Assembly: GCA_902597425.1 (NCBI GenBank)
Contig: CACJXT010000001.1
Coordinates: 1-64,000 of the forward strand
Direction of reading: 5' to 3'
DNA from: an uncultured Pelagibacteraceae bacterium
GTDB taxonomy: Bacteria; Pseudomonadota; Alphaproteobacteria; Pelagibacterales; Pelagibacteraceae
DNA length: 64,000 nucleotides
Shown: piece after piece, positions 1 to 9,063 of the stretch
How the letters are laid out: every line of letters starts with the position of its first letter
Position numbering within the stretch: the stretch's first letter is position 1
The notes under the pieces: model-generated
Databases searched by the model: none
What the model saw: the letters and a program-made list of their open reading frames with translations, nothing else
Told to the model about the DNA's origin: nothing
Translations under genes and position numbers: made by a program

Positions 1-584
1 AGATCATCATCTTCGTAATTAACAAAAAGTTTATAAACTTTTAGTAAAATTTTAAGATCATTATTTTCAAGCATTGAATATATTTTATTATAAACTTCCT
101 TATTATTTTTAGAAAATTCTTCTGTGAACCATCTTCTTAAAGCGCTTTTTTTTGCAGCAGGTTTTCCCATTTTCATTAACTCAAACCTATTTTCAACAAC
201 TCTTTTTTGTTCGATTGATCTTTTATAAATTGACCCATGAAGAACTAAAGAACTTAATCTATCACTATGCTCAGATGCAAAATGTCTAGCAATAAGAGAT
301 CCTAAGGAAAAACCAACTAAATGAATTTTTTTGAACTCTAATTCATCAATTAAATTAATTAATTGTTTTATAAAATCTTCAAAATTTAACTGTGTTTTTT
401 TTAGAGGTGTTTTTCCATGACCAATCAAATCATATATGAGAATATTTTTGTCTTTAAAAAAATTAATTTGTGGATCCCACATTTCTTTCGTTAATCCAAC
501 ACCATGAATAAACACAATTGGAGTTGCTTGGTTTTCTTTTTTTAGATAATAGAAAGTTTCATATTTATCAAAAGTAGAAGGCAT
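1..584 (-). CDS. alpha/beta hydrolase, C-terminus cut by window edge
   Basis: The frame opens at ATG 584 and is still open at base 1, so only about 194 N-terminal residues are visible. An FIHGVG oxyanion-hole segment (about residues 25-30), the YDLIGHGKT strand-turn (51-59) and the GFSLGS nucleophile elbow with Ser93 mark the alpha/beta hydrolase fold. The acid and the catalytic His would lie beyond the window. It starts 11 bases after the stop of the AA_synth gene and is the last visible gene of a minus-strand operon with a ThDP enzyme and a flavin monooxygenase-like protein, so it probably hydrolyses an ester, lactone or enol-lactone in that pathway. The substrate cannot be read from the sequence. 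Confidence 0.85.
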   Translation of the reverse strand, partial: MPSTFDKYETFYYLKKENQATPIVFIHGVGLTKEMWDPQINFFKDKNILIYDLIGHGKTPLKKTQLNFEDFIKQLINLIDELEFKKIHLVGFSLGSLIARHFASEHSDRLSSLVLHGSIYKRSIEQKRVVENRFELMKMGKPAAKKSALRRWFTEEFSKNNKEVYNKIYSMLENNDLKILLKVYKLFVNYEDDD

Positions 585-595
585 AGAAATATTAT

Positions 596-1183
596 TTAGG
601 ATTTTTTTAATCCCATTTCTTTCATATCTTGATATCTGTCACCTGTTCTTGCATGAGCTCTACCGCTAGATGCCCCCCCGATTGCAATTACAATTTCATC
701 ATCACAAGGAGCGTCATGAATAGTAAACTCATGAGTTAAATAATATGGTCTTAATCCAGAGTCAGTTTTGTGCATCATAGGGATGGAAATTTTGCACCCT
801 GCAGGTCCTCTTGTATTTGTAAAACTTAAATAAGAAGTTCCTCCAACAGCATCTCTAAATTTATTTCCAAATCTTAATGTGTGAATAAAAGCTGAAGCAT
901 GTTCTATTTCTCCCGAAAGTCCAACAACTCCAGCTTTTCCATACGCTAAAATTTTTTCTGGAGTTTCCATTTCTTTAATTAGCTCTGGAACTAAAATATC
1001 ACCTAGCTTTGGCGCCAAATCTAAAATTTCTGGTTTTAAATCTTCAACAAATCCTTTTCCATGCCAAGGGTTTTTAAAAACAGCGGCTACCGAAACCATT
1101 AAAACTGGTTTTTTAGATTCTTTACCACCTTCTATAAAAGTTTTGTCTACAAATTTTGTAAATTTTCTAAGTTTTAAATTCAT
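596..1183 (-). CDS. AA_synth (DUF1185) family protein
   Basis: This 195-residue protein matches what I know of the 'amino acid synthesis' family (Pfam AA_synth, formerly DUF1185) in length and in its conserved stretches: an N-terminal VSVAAVFKNPW segment (about 30-40), a central AGVVGLSGEIEHA segment (about 85-97) and a C-terminal AIGGASSGRAHARTGDR segment (about 167-183). The family has no well-established reaction despite its name. It has no signal peptide or membrane segment, so it should be cytosolic. The start codon at 1183 directly abuts the stop of the upstream ThDP-enzyme gene, implying translational coupling. The operon suggests a catabolic role, not amino acid synthesis; that is inference. 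Confidence 0.8.
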   Translation of the reverse strand: MNLKLRKFTKFVDKTFIEGGKESKKPVLMVSVAAVFKNPWHGKGFVEDLKPEILDLAPKLGDILVPELIKEMETPEKILAYGKAGVVGLSGEIEHASAFIHTLRFGNKFRDAVGGTSYLSFTNTRGPAGCKISIPMMHKTDSGLRPYYLTHEFTIHDAPCDDEIVIAIGGASSGRAHARTGDRYQDMKEMGLKKS

Positions 1184-2884
1184 TTATTTTATCCTATGCT
1201 TAAAACTGTCTCTTCTAAAACTGTACAGAGCTTTTGGATCGACATCAACATCAATGACTGCTGGTTTATTACATTTTAAGGCATCTTTCACTGCTTGATT
1301 TATTTCTGAAATTTTTTTTACTTTATATCCTTTTGCACCATAAAGTTGTGCGATTTTATCAAAAGGTGGACTACTTATGTCTGCTCCAATATAACGTTTT
1401 CCAAAAAAATCTTTTTGATAAGCTTTTTCTGCACCCCAACTTTTATTGTTCATTACAATAGTTATAGTATTTATTCCATAATCGACCGCAGTACTGAGTT
1501 CAGAAATAGTCATTCCAAAACCTCCATCACCCATTAGACTAACAACTGTTTTATTGGGACATGCAACTTTAACACCTAAGCCACAAGCAAAAGAAAAACC
1601 AACAAGACCAAAATCCAAAGGGGTAAACAAAGAAGGAGGATTATAATATTCTAGGGCATCAGTTGCCTGAAGACAAAGAGTACCCGCATCAAGAGTAATA
1701 GCTGAATTTTTTGGCAGAACCTTTCTTAATTCTTTAAATAATCCACCAGGTTGTATTGGAAATTTTTTTAAATATTTATTACTGTCTCTATTATTTAAAA
1801 AAACTTTTCTTTCTTTTAAATAATTATTAGTCCATGTTTTTATCTTTAGTTTAGTTTTTTGTTTTTTTATTTCTTGAAATAATTGATTTGCCGTAGTTGC
1901 AGCATCAGCACAAATACCTACGCTAATTGGAAAATATCTTCCTAACATTTTTTTTTCTAATTCTACTTGAATGATTTTTGCATTTTTATTTATATTTTCG
2001 TAAGAATAAAAAGTTGAATTAAAACCAAGACGAGTGCCTAGTGCAATTATTACATCAGCTTGTTTAACTAATTTTGAAGCAACTGGATTTCCTCTTGGAC
2101 CCATCTGTCCAGCATTCAATTTGTGGTTAAATGGTACAGCATCTCCATGACCTGCTGCTGTAACTATAGGTATATTTAGCAATTCAGCTAGTTTAATTAC
2201 CTCTTTATGTTTAGCTGTATATTTTATTCCTCCACCTGCAATAATTACAGGTTTTGTTGATTGAGTAATTATTTTTGCTGATTTTTTTATTACACTGTTT
2301 TTGGCCTTTAAAAAGCTTTCAGAACTGTAAGATTTTTTATTTTGATTAATGTTAAATTTTGAAGTTTCTGCTAAAATATTTCTTGGTATATTTATACAGA
2401 CAGGGCCTCTTCTTGAAGACATTGCTGTATTAAAAGCATTACTAAATACTTTTGGAATTTTTTTTACACTATTTATTGTCCACGTTTTTTTTGTAATAGG
2501 ATTAAATAATGATTGTTGATCAAGACCTTGGAAAGCGTCTTCCAGTTTATCTTTAGTTGAAAAAGATCCTGCTATTGCAACAACAGGAGAAAATGCTGCT
2601 TTAGCTTGAGCTATTCCAGTTACAAGATTTGTTGCACCAGGTCCATTTTGTCCAGCTAGAATTACACCAGGCTTGTTTGAAGCTCTGGCATAACCATCTG
2701 CCATATGTGTTCCAGTTCTTTCATCTCTAACACCTATAAATTTTATTTTTTTTTCATGATATAGCGCATCAAACATTTCCATAGTAGCAGAACCAATCAA
2801 ACCAAAAACATTTTCAACTTTTTCTTTTTGTAAAGACTGAACAGCTGCTTGGCCTCCAGTTAAGACCTTGGAAGATTTTTTCAC
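1184..2884 (-). CDS. thiamine-diphosphate-dependent enzyme, acetolactate-synthase-like
   Basis: The 566-residue length and three-domain layout fit the acetolactate synthase / benzoylformate decarboxylase superfamily. Visible are the N-terminal pyrimidine-binding domain with the activating Glu55 in RDERTGTHMADGYAR, a central domain (about 200-330) and a C-terminal pyrophosphate domain with the GDG...NN metal/ThDP motif (starting near residue 451). It could be a decarboxylase, carboligase or sulfoacetaldehyde acetyltransferase-type enzyme; I see no residue set that decides this. A genuine anabolic acetolactate synthase is unlikely because no small subunit or ilv gene is adjacent. It overlaps the LLM-family gene by 4 bases and probably acts on a 2-oxo acid or acyl intermediate of the same pathway. 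Confidence 0.85.
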   Translation of the reverse strand: MKKSSKVLTGGQAAVQSLQKEKVENVFGLIGSATMEMFDALYHEKKIKFIGVRDERTGTHMADGYARASNKPGVILAGQNGPGATNLVTGIAQAKAAFSPVVAIAGSFSTKDKLEDAFQGLDQQSLFNPITKKTWTINSVKKIPKVFSNAFNTAMSSRRGPVCINIPRNILAETSKFNINQNKKSYSSESFLKAKNSVIKKSAKIITQSTKPVIIAGGGIKYTAKHKEVIKLAELLNIPIVTAAGHGDAVPFNHKLNAGQMGPRGNPVASKLVKQADVIIALGTRLGFNSTFYSYENINKNAKIIQVELEKKMLGRYFPISVGICADAATTANQLFQEIKKQKTKLKIKTWTNNYLKERKVFLNNRDSNKYLKKFPIQPGGLFKELRKVLPKNSAITLDAGTLCLQATDALEYYNPPSLFTPLDFGLVGFSFACGLGVKVACPNKTVVSLMGDGGFGMTISELSTAVDYGINTITIVMNNKSWGAEKAYQKDFFGKRYIGADISSPPFDKIAQLYGAKGYKVKKISEINQAVKDALKCNKPAVIDVDVDPKALYSFRRDSFKHRIK

Positions 2885-4050
2885 GAAACTTTTTTGACTT
2901 TGGTGTCTATATCATCTTTGAAATGAGGCATTACTTTTTCTGTAAACATTTTAATGCTTTTCATGCAATCTTCATGTTTAACACCTGGAAAATTTGACCA
3001 GACTTGTAAGTTTTGTAGATTTAATTCTGATTTAAGCTCTTTTATTTTATCAATAACATATTCTGGAGTACCAAAGAGCATGTTACGTTTATGTAGAAAA
3101 TCATAACTTAACAAATCTAATTTACCTTTAGTCACTGGCAACTCTTCTCCTGGATCCATATGATTTCCTAAACCTCTCCAATGGCACACCCATTTCATAT
3201 AATTTACCATATGCTGACCAGCCTTTTCTTTAGCCTCTTCCATAGTTTCGGCTACAAACATATCTCTAACTAAAGAAATACCTTCACCCATTGGTACATT
3301 TCTTTTTTCAGTCTCAGACCTAGCATTTTTATAAACTTCAAACTTAACTTTTAGCGCCTTTACTGTTGGGATCCACATTATAATATTTATTCCTTGTTTA
3401 GCTGCCCATTCTATTGATCTAACTCCATCAACAACTTGATGAATAGGTGGGTAAGGTGTTTGATAAGGTTTTGGAAGAACACTAATTTTTTCTACAACAT
3501 TTGTCTCCATATTTAAAAATTCTTTACTTGGTGGACTCATATCATGTTGCCAAACATAATTAGGTGTTGGGTAAGTATAAAATTCACCTTTATGATTAAA
3601 AAATTTTTCTTTCCACGCTTTTTTTAGTATCGTTAGAGTTTCTTCAAATAGTCTAAAATTTTTTGCTTGGTCTTTCATATCGGCTTCTATATTTAAATTT
3701 ATGGCTTCTCTACCATAAATACCTCTACCGATACCTATTTCTACTCTTCCTTTTGATAATTGATCTAATAAAGCAATATCTTCAGCCATTTTAATAGGGT
3801 TGTGAAATGTAATAACATTGCATGCTTGACCAATTCTAATATTTTTTGTTCTTGCCGCAGCATCTACTCCCATCATTAATGGATTAGTGCAAGCTTCCAT
3901 ACCTTCGTGATTAAAATGATGTTCCGTATACCAGATTGAATTCCAATTCTTTTCATCGCAATATTCTGTGATTTCTTTAGCTTCATCTAAAATTTTATCA
4001 TATGGTTTATGAGTCCAATTAGTTGTATTACAAAAATATCCAAAATTCAT
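2881..4050 (-). CDS. LLM-class (luciferase-like) flavin-dependent oxidoreductase
   Basis: The 389-residue protein has the bacterial luciferase-like TIM-barrel pattern: the MNFGYFCNTTNW start, EHHFNHEGM (about 44-52), RIGQACNVITFHNPIKMAEDIALLDQ spread over about 90-120, and the GRVEIGIGRG phosphate-binding segment after it. Such enzymes use reduced FMN and oxygen to oxidise aldehydes, sulfonates or amines. I place the start at ATG 4050, not at an upstream in-frame ATG, because a strong AAGGAGGA site sits 4 bases ahead of it. It is the first gene of the four-gene minus-strand operon ending at the window edge. No separate flavin reductase is encoded nearby. Confidence 0.85.
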   Translation of the reverse strand: MNFGYFCNTTNWTHKPYDKILDEAKEITEYCDEKNWNSIWYTEHHFNHEGMEACTNPLMMGVDAAARTKNIRIGQACNVITFHNPIKMAEDIALLDQLSKGRVEIGIGRGIYGREAINLNIEADMKDQAKNFRLFEETLTILKKAWKEKFFNHKGEFYTYPTPNYVWQHDMSPPSKEFLNMETNVVEKISVLPKPYQTPYPPIHQVVDGVRSIEWAAKQGINIIMWIPTVKALKVKFEVYKNARSETEKRNVPMGEGISLVRDMFVAETMEEAKEKAGQHMVNYMKWVCHWRGLGNHMDPGEELPVTKGKLDLLSYDFLHKRNMLFGTPEYVIDKIKELKSELNLQNLQVWSNFPGVKHEDCMKSIKMFTEKVMPHFKDDIDTKVKKVS

Positions 4051-4053
4051 ACG

Positions 4054-4061
4054 TCCTCCTT
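4054..4061 (-). promoter_or_regulatory. Shine-Dalgarno site fixing the LLM-enzyme start
   Basis: On the minus strand this reads AAGGAGGA with a 3-4 base spacer to ATG 4050. It lies inside the reading frame extended to base 4071, so it argues for the shorter start. Confidence 0.75.
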
Positions 4062-4150
4062 TAAATAACAAAATTTAAAAAAGTCGACCGATCCCACTTT
4101 CGTAATGAAATAACGACGAGTTATGTATCGCTTTATAGCCAAAATATATC

Positions 4151-4261
4151 ATGGACTGTAAAAGTTGCAACAAAGTAACATATTTTAATAGCGATAACGA
4201 TTTTAAAGGTAAAATTAGAAAAGGAAGACAAAATAAAGTCTATTTATCTTTCCTTAATTAA
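4151..4261 (+). CDS. possible 36-residue CxxC mini-protein
   Basis: An ATG-initiated frame encodes a 36-residue basic peptide beginning MDCKSCNK, with a single C-x2-C pair and a lysine/arginine-rich middle. No clear ribosome-binding site precedes it. It lies in the otherwise empty 270-base space ahead of rfbF. It might be a real small metal-binding peptide, the remnant of the N-terminus of a zinc-ribbon-like protein from a lost surface-polysaccharide gene, or chance. I do not recognise it. Confidence 0.2.
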   Translation: MDCKSCNKVTYFNSDNDFKGKIRKGRQNKVYLSFLN

Positions 4262-4323
4262 GTTTTTATTTTAAATGTATGATCAATGAATAACAAAAAA
4301 AATTTTTTTGAAAAAATAAAAAT

Positions 4324-5037
4324 ATGAAAGTTGTTATATTGGCTGGAGGTTATGGAACAAGACTCGCAGAATACACTAGCACTATACCTAAGCCCTTAGT
4401 CAAAATTGGTAATGAGCCAATCTTAACTCATATAATGAGATTTTATTCTTCATTTGGTTTTAACAATTTTATAATAGCAGCGGGCTACAAACAAAAAGCT
4501 ATCTTTGATTACTATAAAGATTCAATTAGACTTCAAAAAGAATTTCCTAATTTAAAAATAGTGAACACGGGTAAAGACACAATGACAGGTGGAAGAATAT
4601 TGAAACTAAAGCATTATTTTAAAAAGAATGAAAATTTTTTTATGACTTACGGAGATGGTTTATCTGATGTAAATTTAAATAAATTAAAAAAATTTCATGA
4701 CAGTCATAGAAAAATAGCAACTGTTACTGCAGTTCATCCCCCTGTTAGATTTGGTGAATTAGAAATTACAAACGATAAAGTAACAAATTTTGAGGAAAAA
4801 CCTCAAGCTAAAGCTGGTTGGATTAACGGAGGTTTTTTTGTGCTTAATTACAAAGTTTTTAATTATATCAAAGATGACACTACGATGTTCGAAAGACAAC
4901 CAATGTCAAAGCTTGCAAATAGAGGAAAGCTAATGGCATTTAAGCACAATGGTTTTTGGAAATGCATGGATACTTTAAGAGATAAAATAATATTAGACAA
5001 AATGTGGAATGAAAAAAAAGCATTATGGAAAAAATAA
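4324..5037 (+). CDS. rfbF: glucose-1-phosphate cytidylyltransferase
   Basis: RfbF transfers CMP from CTP to glucose 1-phosphate, giving CDP-glucose, the first step to CDP-3,6-dideoxyhexoses of surface polysaccharides. The nucleotide-binding signature LAGGYGTRL with the following KPLVKIG is at residues 6-28, the TYGDGLSD metal-binding turn is near residue 108, and the late EEKP and NGGFFV segments typical of the family are present. At 237 residues it is about 20 shorter than the usual 257. The frame overlaps rfbG by 13 bases. There is no obvious ribosome-binding site ahead of ATG 4324. Confidence 0.92.
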   Translation: MKVVILAGGYGTRLAEYTSTIPKPLVKIGNEPILTHIMRFYSSFGFNNFIIAAGYKQKAIFDYYKDSIRLQKEFPNLKIVNTGKDTMTGGRILKLKHYFKKNENFFMTYGDGLSDVNLNKLKKFHDSHRKIATVTAVHPPVRFGELEITNDKVTNFEEKPQAKAGWINGGFFVLNYKVFNYIKDDTTMFERQPMSKLANRGKLMAFKHNGFWKCMDTLRDKIILDKMWNEKKALWKK

Positions 5038-6098
5038 AAAGTTTTTATAAAAATAAGAAGGTGCTTGTTACAGGGGTTACAGGTTTCAAAGGTTCTTGGT
5101 TATGTAGTTGGTTGTTATTGTTAGGCGCAAAGGTATACGGCACAGGGTTTAATCCAAATCAAAATAAAAATTTATTTTATAAGTTAAATTTGAATAATAA
5201 GATTAAATTAAAAATTTTTGATATAAGAGATCTTAAAAAATTAAAAAAATTTATTTATTCTTCAAAGCCCAGCATAATTTTTCATTTAGCTGCACAACCT
5301 ATAATCTATGAATCATACAAAAATCCACATACAACTTTTGACATAAATTGTAGAGGCACACTGAATATTTTAGAGGCAGCAAAAGCTTATAAATTTATAA
5401 AATCTGTTGTCTGTATAACTTCTGATAAATGCTATGAAAACGTCGGCAAAATTAAAGCATACAAGGAAGGTGATTTGTTAGGAGGTGTAGATCCATATAG
5501 TGCCTCCAAAGCATCTGCAGAATTAATAATTAGAGCTTATAGAGAAAGTTTTTTTAAAAATAAAAGAAATTGCGGAATATCAAGTGCTAGAGCTGGCAAT
5601 GTTATTGGTGGAGGTGATTGGTCTAAAAAAAGATTGATACCAGATTGCATAAGATCTTTAATAAAAAATAAAGTTATCTTTCTAAGAAATCCGAAGTTTA
5701 ATAGACCATGGCAATTAGTACTGGAACCACTCAAAGGCTATTTAATTTTGGCAAAAAAACAGTTTGCAAATTCATTAAAATTTTCCGACGCTTGGAATTT
5801 TGGCACCGAGCCAAAATCAGTAACCGATGTACAACAGATTGTAAAGTATATGATTGAATTCTGGGGAAGAGGGAAAATGAAGACGATGAAAAAAAATAAA
5901 TTTTATGAACAAGAAAATTTACAGTTAGATATTACAAAAGCAAAAAAAAAACTTGGCTGGTTTCCTACTTACAATATAAAGAATAGTGTAAAAATTACAA
6001 CAGAATGGTATTTAAAAGTATTAAAAAAAAGAAAAAATCCGTTTGATGTTACTAATGAACAAATAAAAAATTATATGAATAAAAATAAATGGACTTAA
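5025..6098 (+). CDS. rfbG: CDP-glucose 4,6-dehydratase
   Basis: This NAD-dependent extended short-chain dehydrogenase dehydrates CDP-glucose to CDP-4-keto-6-deoxyglucose. The Rossmann motif VTGVTGFKGSWL is at about residues 15-26, the catalytic Y-x3-K in PYSASKASAELI is near residue 156, and the RPWQLVLEPLKGYL segment characteristic of RfbG is near residue 230. Length (357) is normal. It overlaps rfbF by 13 bases, so the two are co-translated. The usual next enzymes (CDP-4-keto-6-deoxyglucose 3-dehydrase, reductases, glycosyltransferases) are not in the window, so the pair is an orphaned branch start or feeds distant genes. Confidence 0.92.
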   Translation: MEKIKSFYKNKKVLVTGVTGFKGSWLCSWLLLLGAKVYGTGFNPNQNKNLFYKLNLNNKIKLKIFDIRDLKKLKKFIYSSKPSIIFHLAAQPIIYESYKNPHTTFDINCRGTLNILEAAKAYKFIKSVVCITSDKCYENVGKIKAYKEGDLLGGVDPYSASKASAELIIRAYRESFFKNKRNCGISSARAGNVIGGGDWSKKRLIPDCIRSLIKNKVIFLRNPKFNRPWQLVLEPLKGYLILAKKQFANSLKFSDAWNFGTEPKSVTDVQQIVKYMIEFWGRGKMKTMKKNKFYEQENLQLDITKAKKKLGWFPTYNIKNSVKITTEWYLKVLKKRKNPFDVTNEQIKNYMNKNKWT

Positions 6099-6206
6099 AA
6101 AGACTACCCAAATTGGAACCATATAATAATTAAATTTAGATTTATTTTTTAAATAAAATTATTAAATTATTCTCCTTCGTTAAAATATAGTCACTTAAAA
6201 GTATAG

Positions 6207-7217
6207 TTAATTTAATAATTCGCTAATATTTTTGTCTAATTTTTTTTCAAAATTTTTATCATTACCTGGGTTTGCGGCGCAATGTCCAAAAGGAGAATCT
6301 ACTGGTCTTAAAGAAGAACGAGAAATAAATCTACTTTCAAATTCATTATCTTTTGTTCTAAAATATAAATCCTGATTACATGGCATTAAAATTGTTTTTG
6401 ATCTTATTGATTTAAGAGCTTTAATATAATTGTTTTTGTATATAGGACCTTTGCTTATATCGTTTATTTGCCAAGTTTTAAGTTTTGATAAAAGATTATT
6501 TGCATCCCAATTTTTTGCATGATCATTTGCCCAATCTTTAAGTAATTCTTCTACATTTTTAAAACCAAATTTTTTATAAAGTTTTTCCCTATAAAAATCT
6601 TGTGAAAAGGCCCAGCCAGCATAAACTCTTCCAAATGCTTTTAAACCTTCAACTGGCTGTTTTTTATAATTTCCATTATTCCATTTTTTGTCTGCTATAA
6701 GTGCTGCTTTAACACCTTCTAAAAAAACATGATTATGAATTGAAGTTTTTGATGAAGCACAAAAAGGAAGAATTGCTTTTACCATTCCAGGATACTGTGC
6801 AGCCCACTGATAAGATTGGCAACCAGCCATTGACCAACCAGTAACTAATGCAATTTTTTTTATTTTCAGTTTTTCAGTAATAAGTTTATGCTGGCAATAA
6901 ATATTATCCCATAATGTTATAGTTGGAAATTTTGAACCAGATTGAGATCTTGTAGCGTTGCTTGGTGAGGAAGATAGACCATTTCCAAACATGTTAATTG
7001 ATACAATAAAATATTTATTCGGATTAATAGCTCTATTTTTTCCTATAAAACCTTCATTTCTAATATGACTTCCAGTATAAAATGTAGGAAGAATTATGAC
7101 ATTTGAACGAGCTTTATTTAACCTTCCATATGTTTTGTAAATTAACTTAGCTGATTTTAAAAATCTACCAGATAAAAGTTTAATATTTCCTAAGTTAAAC
7201 TTTTCATATTTTTTCAT
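6207..7217 (-). CDS. MetX-like alpha/beta hydrolase
   Basis: The 336-residue protein belongs to the homoserine O-acetyltransferase-like branch of alpha/beta hydrolases. It has the NMFGNGLSSSPS block (about 75-86), the GWSMAG nucleophile elbow with Ser129, a late MPCNQDLYF acid segment and DSPFGHCA containing the probable catalytic His. True MetX proteins are usually about 350-380 residues with a GGSMGG elbow, so acyltransfer to homoserine is not assured and hydrolase activity is equally likely. It follows the glutamine-synthetase-like gene by 3 bases and is the last gene of the 10609-6207 operon, so it may hydrolyse an amide or ester intermediate made by its neighbours. Confidence 0.8.
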   Translation of the reverse strand: MKKYEKFNLGNIKLLSGRFLKSAKLIYKTYGRLNKARSNVIILPTFYTGSHIRNEGFIGKNRAINPNKYFIVSINMFGNGLSSSPSNATRSQSGSKFPTITLWDNIYCQHKLITEKLKIKKIALVTGWSMAGCQSYQWAAQYPGMVKAILPFCASSKTSIHNHVFLEGVKAALIADKKWNNGNYKKQPVEGLKAFGRVYAGWAFSQDFYREKLYKKFGFKNVEELLKDWANDHAKNWDANNLLSKLKTWQINDISKGPIYKNNYIKALKSIRSKTILMPCNQDLYFRTKDNEFESRFISRSSLRPVDSPFGHCAANPGNDKNFEKKLDKNISELLN

Positions 7218-7220
7218 TAA

Positions 7221-8642
7221 TTAGTAAAGTCTAAGATATTCTTTTACTTCCCAATCCGTTACTGCTTGATGATAACGTTCCCATTCATCATTTTTATAAG
7301 ATAAAAAAGATTTTTTCATTACAGATCCCATAACTTCATCCGATAACTTATTTGTTTTTAATGCTTCTATTGCTTGCATTAAATTTTTAGGCAACCTTTT
7401 AATTCCTAATTTTTTAAATTCTCCATCTGTCATTTGATATAAATCTTGATCCGTTGGTTTGCCTGGGTCAATTTTATTTTTAATACCATCCATTGCCGAA
7501 GTTAATGTCATTGCTAAAGCTAAGTAAACATTCATTGTCATGTCTGCTGCTCTGTTTTCAATACAATATCTATTTTGAGGTAATCTAAATTGAGCAGATC
7601 TATTATTATGACCATAAGTAATATTAGTTGGAGCCCAAGTTACAGTTCCCCCTTCAAAACCTCCTACTCTTGGAACGAGTCCATTGTAAGAATTAACAGT
7701 TGAACATGTAATTGCTGTTAATGCTTCGGAATTTTTCATAAGCCCTCCAACTGCATATTTAGAATGTTTAGACCAGCCTTTACCGTCAGTAAAAATATTT
7801 TTTCCAGGTTTATTAACATCTTCCATAGAAAAATTAATATGTGCACCAGACCTCCAATCACCTATTGTTGGTTTTGGCATAAATGTAATGAACATGTTAT
7901 TTTTTTTGGCAACTTCTTTTAAAAGAATTCTTAAAAAAACTAATCTATCTGCCATTTCTAATAAATTTGTATAATGAAAATCTAATTCAAATTGTGAATA
8001 AGCTCCCTCAGCAACTACATCATGTAAATTCCAACCTAATTCTTCAAGAATATCAATTAACTCTTTTAAAAAATGCATAGAGTCTAATGAGTATTCAACA
8101 TCATACCCAAATGCTTGTCTTCTAGGTCTTATTCCATTAATTGGATCGCTATCAATAGCTTTAACTGGTTTTCCATCTTCTCCATATTTCATTGCAATAA
8201 ATTCAGGTTCAATACCGCACATTCCTTTGTAGCCTGCATCCTGTGCTTTTTGCATTGCGCGCTTCAGAGCTTGTCTTGGACAAACATTATAAGGTTTATC
8301 TTCCCAATAAAGATCCGCAAAAATTATAGCCATTGTTTTATCCCAAGGACAAATATAAACGCTATCTAAGTCTGGCAACATTATTTGATCAGAGTCAGCA
8401 GGAGTTAATTCAGGTACAAAAGATATTGAGTGTACTGCAAACTGAGGTCCTTTACCTAAACATAGTTGTTCAAAATCACTCATCGGCACAGGTTTAGTTT
8501 TTGGAATACCATGTAAATCTATCCAGCTTGACATTACATATTGTACGCCAGCAGCTTTAAGTTTTTTGTGAACTGCAGGAATTTTTTTTCTGTTTCTTTC
8601 TATAGCGTCTTTAAAATTTTCGTAATATATTTTATTTTTCAT
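7221..8642 (-). CDS. glutamine-synthetase-like gamma-glutamyl ligase
   Basis: This 473-residue member of the glutamine synthetase superfamily carries the metal/ATP motifs: CGIEPEFI (about 141-148), EGAYSQFELDFHY (about 215-227), GAHINFS (about 266-272), RSAQFRLP and ENRAADMTMN in the C-terminal half. It resembles the 'type III' or GlnT-like group, whose known members join glutamate to methylamine, aniline or other amines by ATP-dependent amide formation. It lacks the usual housekeeping GlnA context (no glnB or ntrBC). The operon also holds a cupin, a GloA-like protein and a Rieske oxygenase, which suggests gamma-glutamylation of an amine during its degradation. The exact amine is unknown. Confidence 0.85.
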   Translation of the reverse strand: MKNKIYYENFKDAIERNRKKIPAVHKKLKAAGVQYVMSSWIDLHGIPKTKPVPMSDFEQLCLGKGPQFAVHSISFVPELTPADSDQIMLPDLDSVYICPWDKTMAIIFADLYWEDKPYNVCPRQALKRAMQKAQDAGYKGMCGIEPEFIAMKYGEDGKPVKAIDSDPINGIRPRRQAFGYDVEYSLDSMHFLKELIDILEELGWNLHDVVAEGAYSQFELDFHYTNLLEMADRLVFLRILLKEVAKKNNMFITFMPKPTIGDWRSGAHINFSMEDVNKPGKNIFTDGKGWSKHSKYAVGGLMKNSEALTAITCSTVNSYNGLVPRVGGFEGGTVTWAPTNITYGHNNRSAQFRLPQNRYCIENRAADMTMNVYLALAMTLTSAMDGIKNKIDPGKPTDQDLYQMTDGEFKKLGIKRLPKNLMQAIEALKTNKLSDEVMGSVMKKSFLSYKNDEWERYHQAVTDWEVKEYLRLY

Positions 8643-8650
8643 TAGGCAAA

Positions 8651-9046
8651 TTATTTTGGCATATCTTCTGGGTCAATTCCAGGAACAAATGTTATTCCAG
8701 CTTTTTGCTTCCAATCGTGAGGGTATGCTGCATAAAATATTACACATTTTTCATCACATTCGTAAGCTATATGATTATCCTTTGGAATATAAAGTACATC
8801 CCCAGGGTTACAAATATAAGATTTACCATCACAAGTTAGTCTAAACGTTCCTTCCATGCAGTAAATAATTTCATCACAAGTTAAATCCCAGGGAACAGAA
8901 ACTTTATTTAAAAAATTTAATCCTCCACACATAGTGTTACTTACTTTACTTGTAACAAATGGTTTTATGTAAGATTTTCCTGGTTCTAATGTATGAAGTC
9001 TATTTTCAATATCTTTAAATTTATAGAGTTGTGGTTCTTTAGACAT
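8651..9046 (-). CDS. EutQ-like cupin
   Basis: This 131-residue single cupin barrel resembles EutQ of ethanolamine utilisation: DEIIYCMEGTFRL, then GDVLYIPKDNHIAYE, then FYAAYPHDW near the C-terminus, matching the YVTYPADW region of EutQ. The usual HxH metal ligands of cupin motif 1 are absent, as in EutQ, so it may be an acetate-kinase-like or structural protein, not a dioxygenase. It sits 8 bases upstream of the glutamine-synthetase-like gene and 17 bases downstream of the GloA-like gene. A role in amine or ethanolamine-type metabolism is inference from context. Confidence 0.7.
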   Translation of the reverse strand: MSKEPQLYKFKDIENRLHTLEPGKSYIKPFVTSKVSNTMCGGLNFLNKVSVPWDLTCDEIIYCMEGTFRLTCDGKSYICNPGDVLYIPKDNHIAYECDEKCVIFYAAYPHDWKQKAGITFVPGIDPEDMPK

Positions 9047-9063
9047 TAATATTCCTTTCGATT

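Noticed and set aside
4051-4071. Extended start of the LLM-family gene at 4071
   Set aside because: The extension would translate through the strong ribosome-binding site at 4054-4061; ATG 4050 gives the normal family N-terminus.
4324-6098. Mobile island carrying rfbF-rfbG
   Set aside because: No flanking repeats, tRNA, integrase or transposase and no change of base composition was seen.
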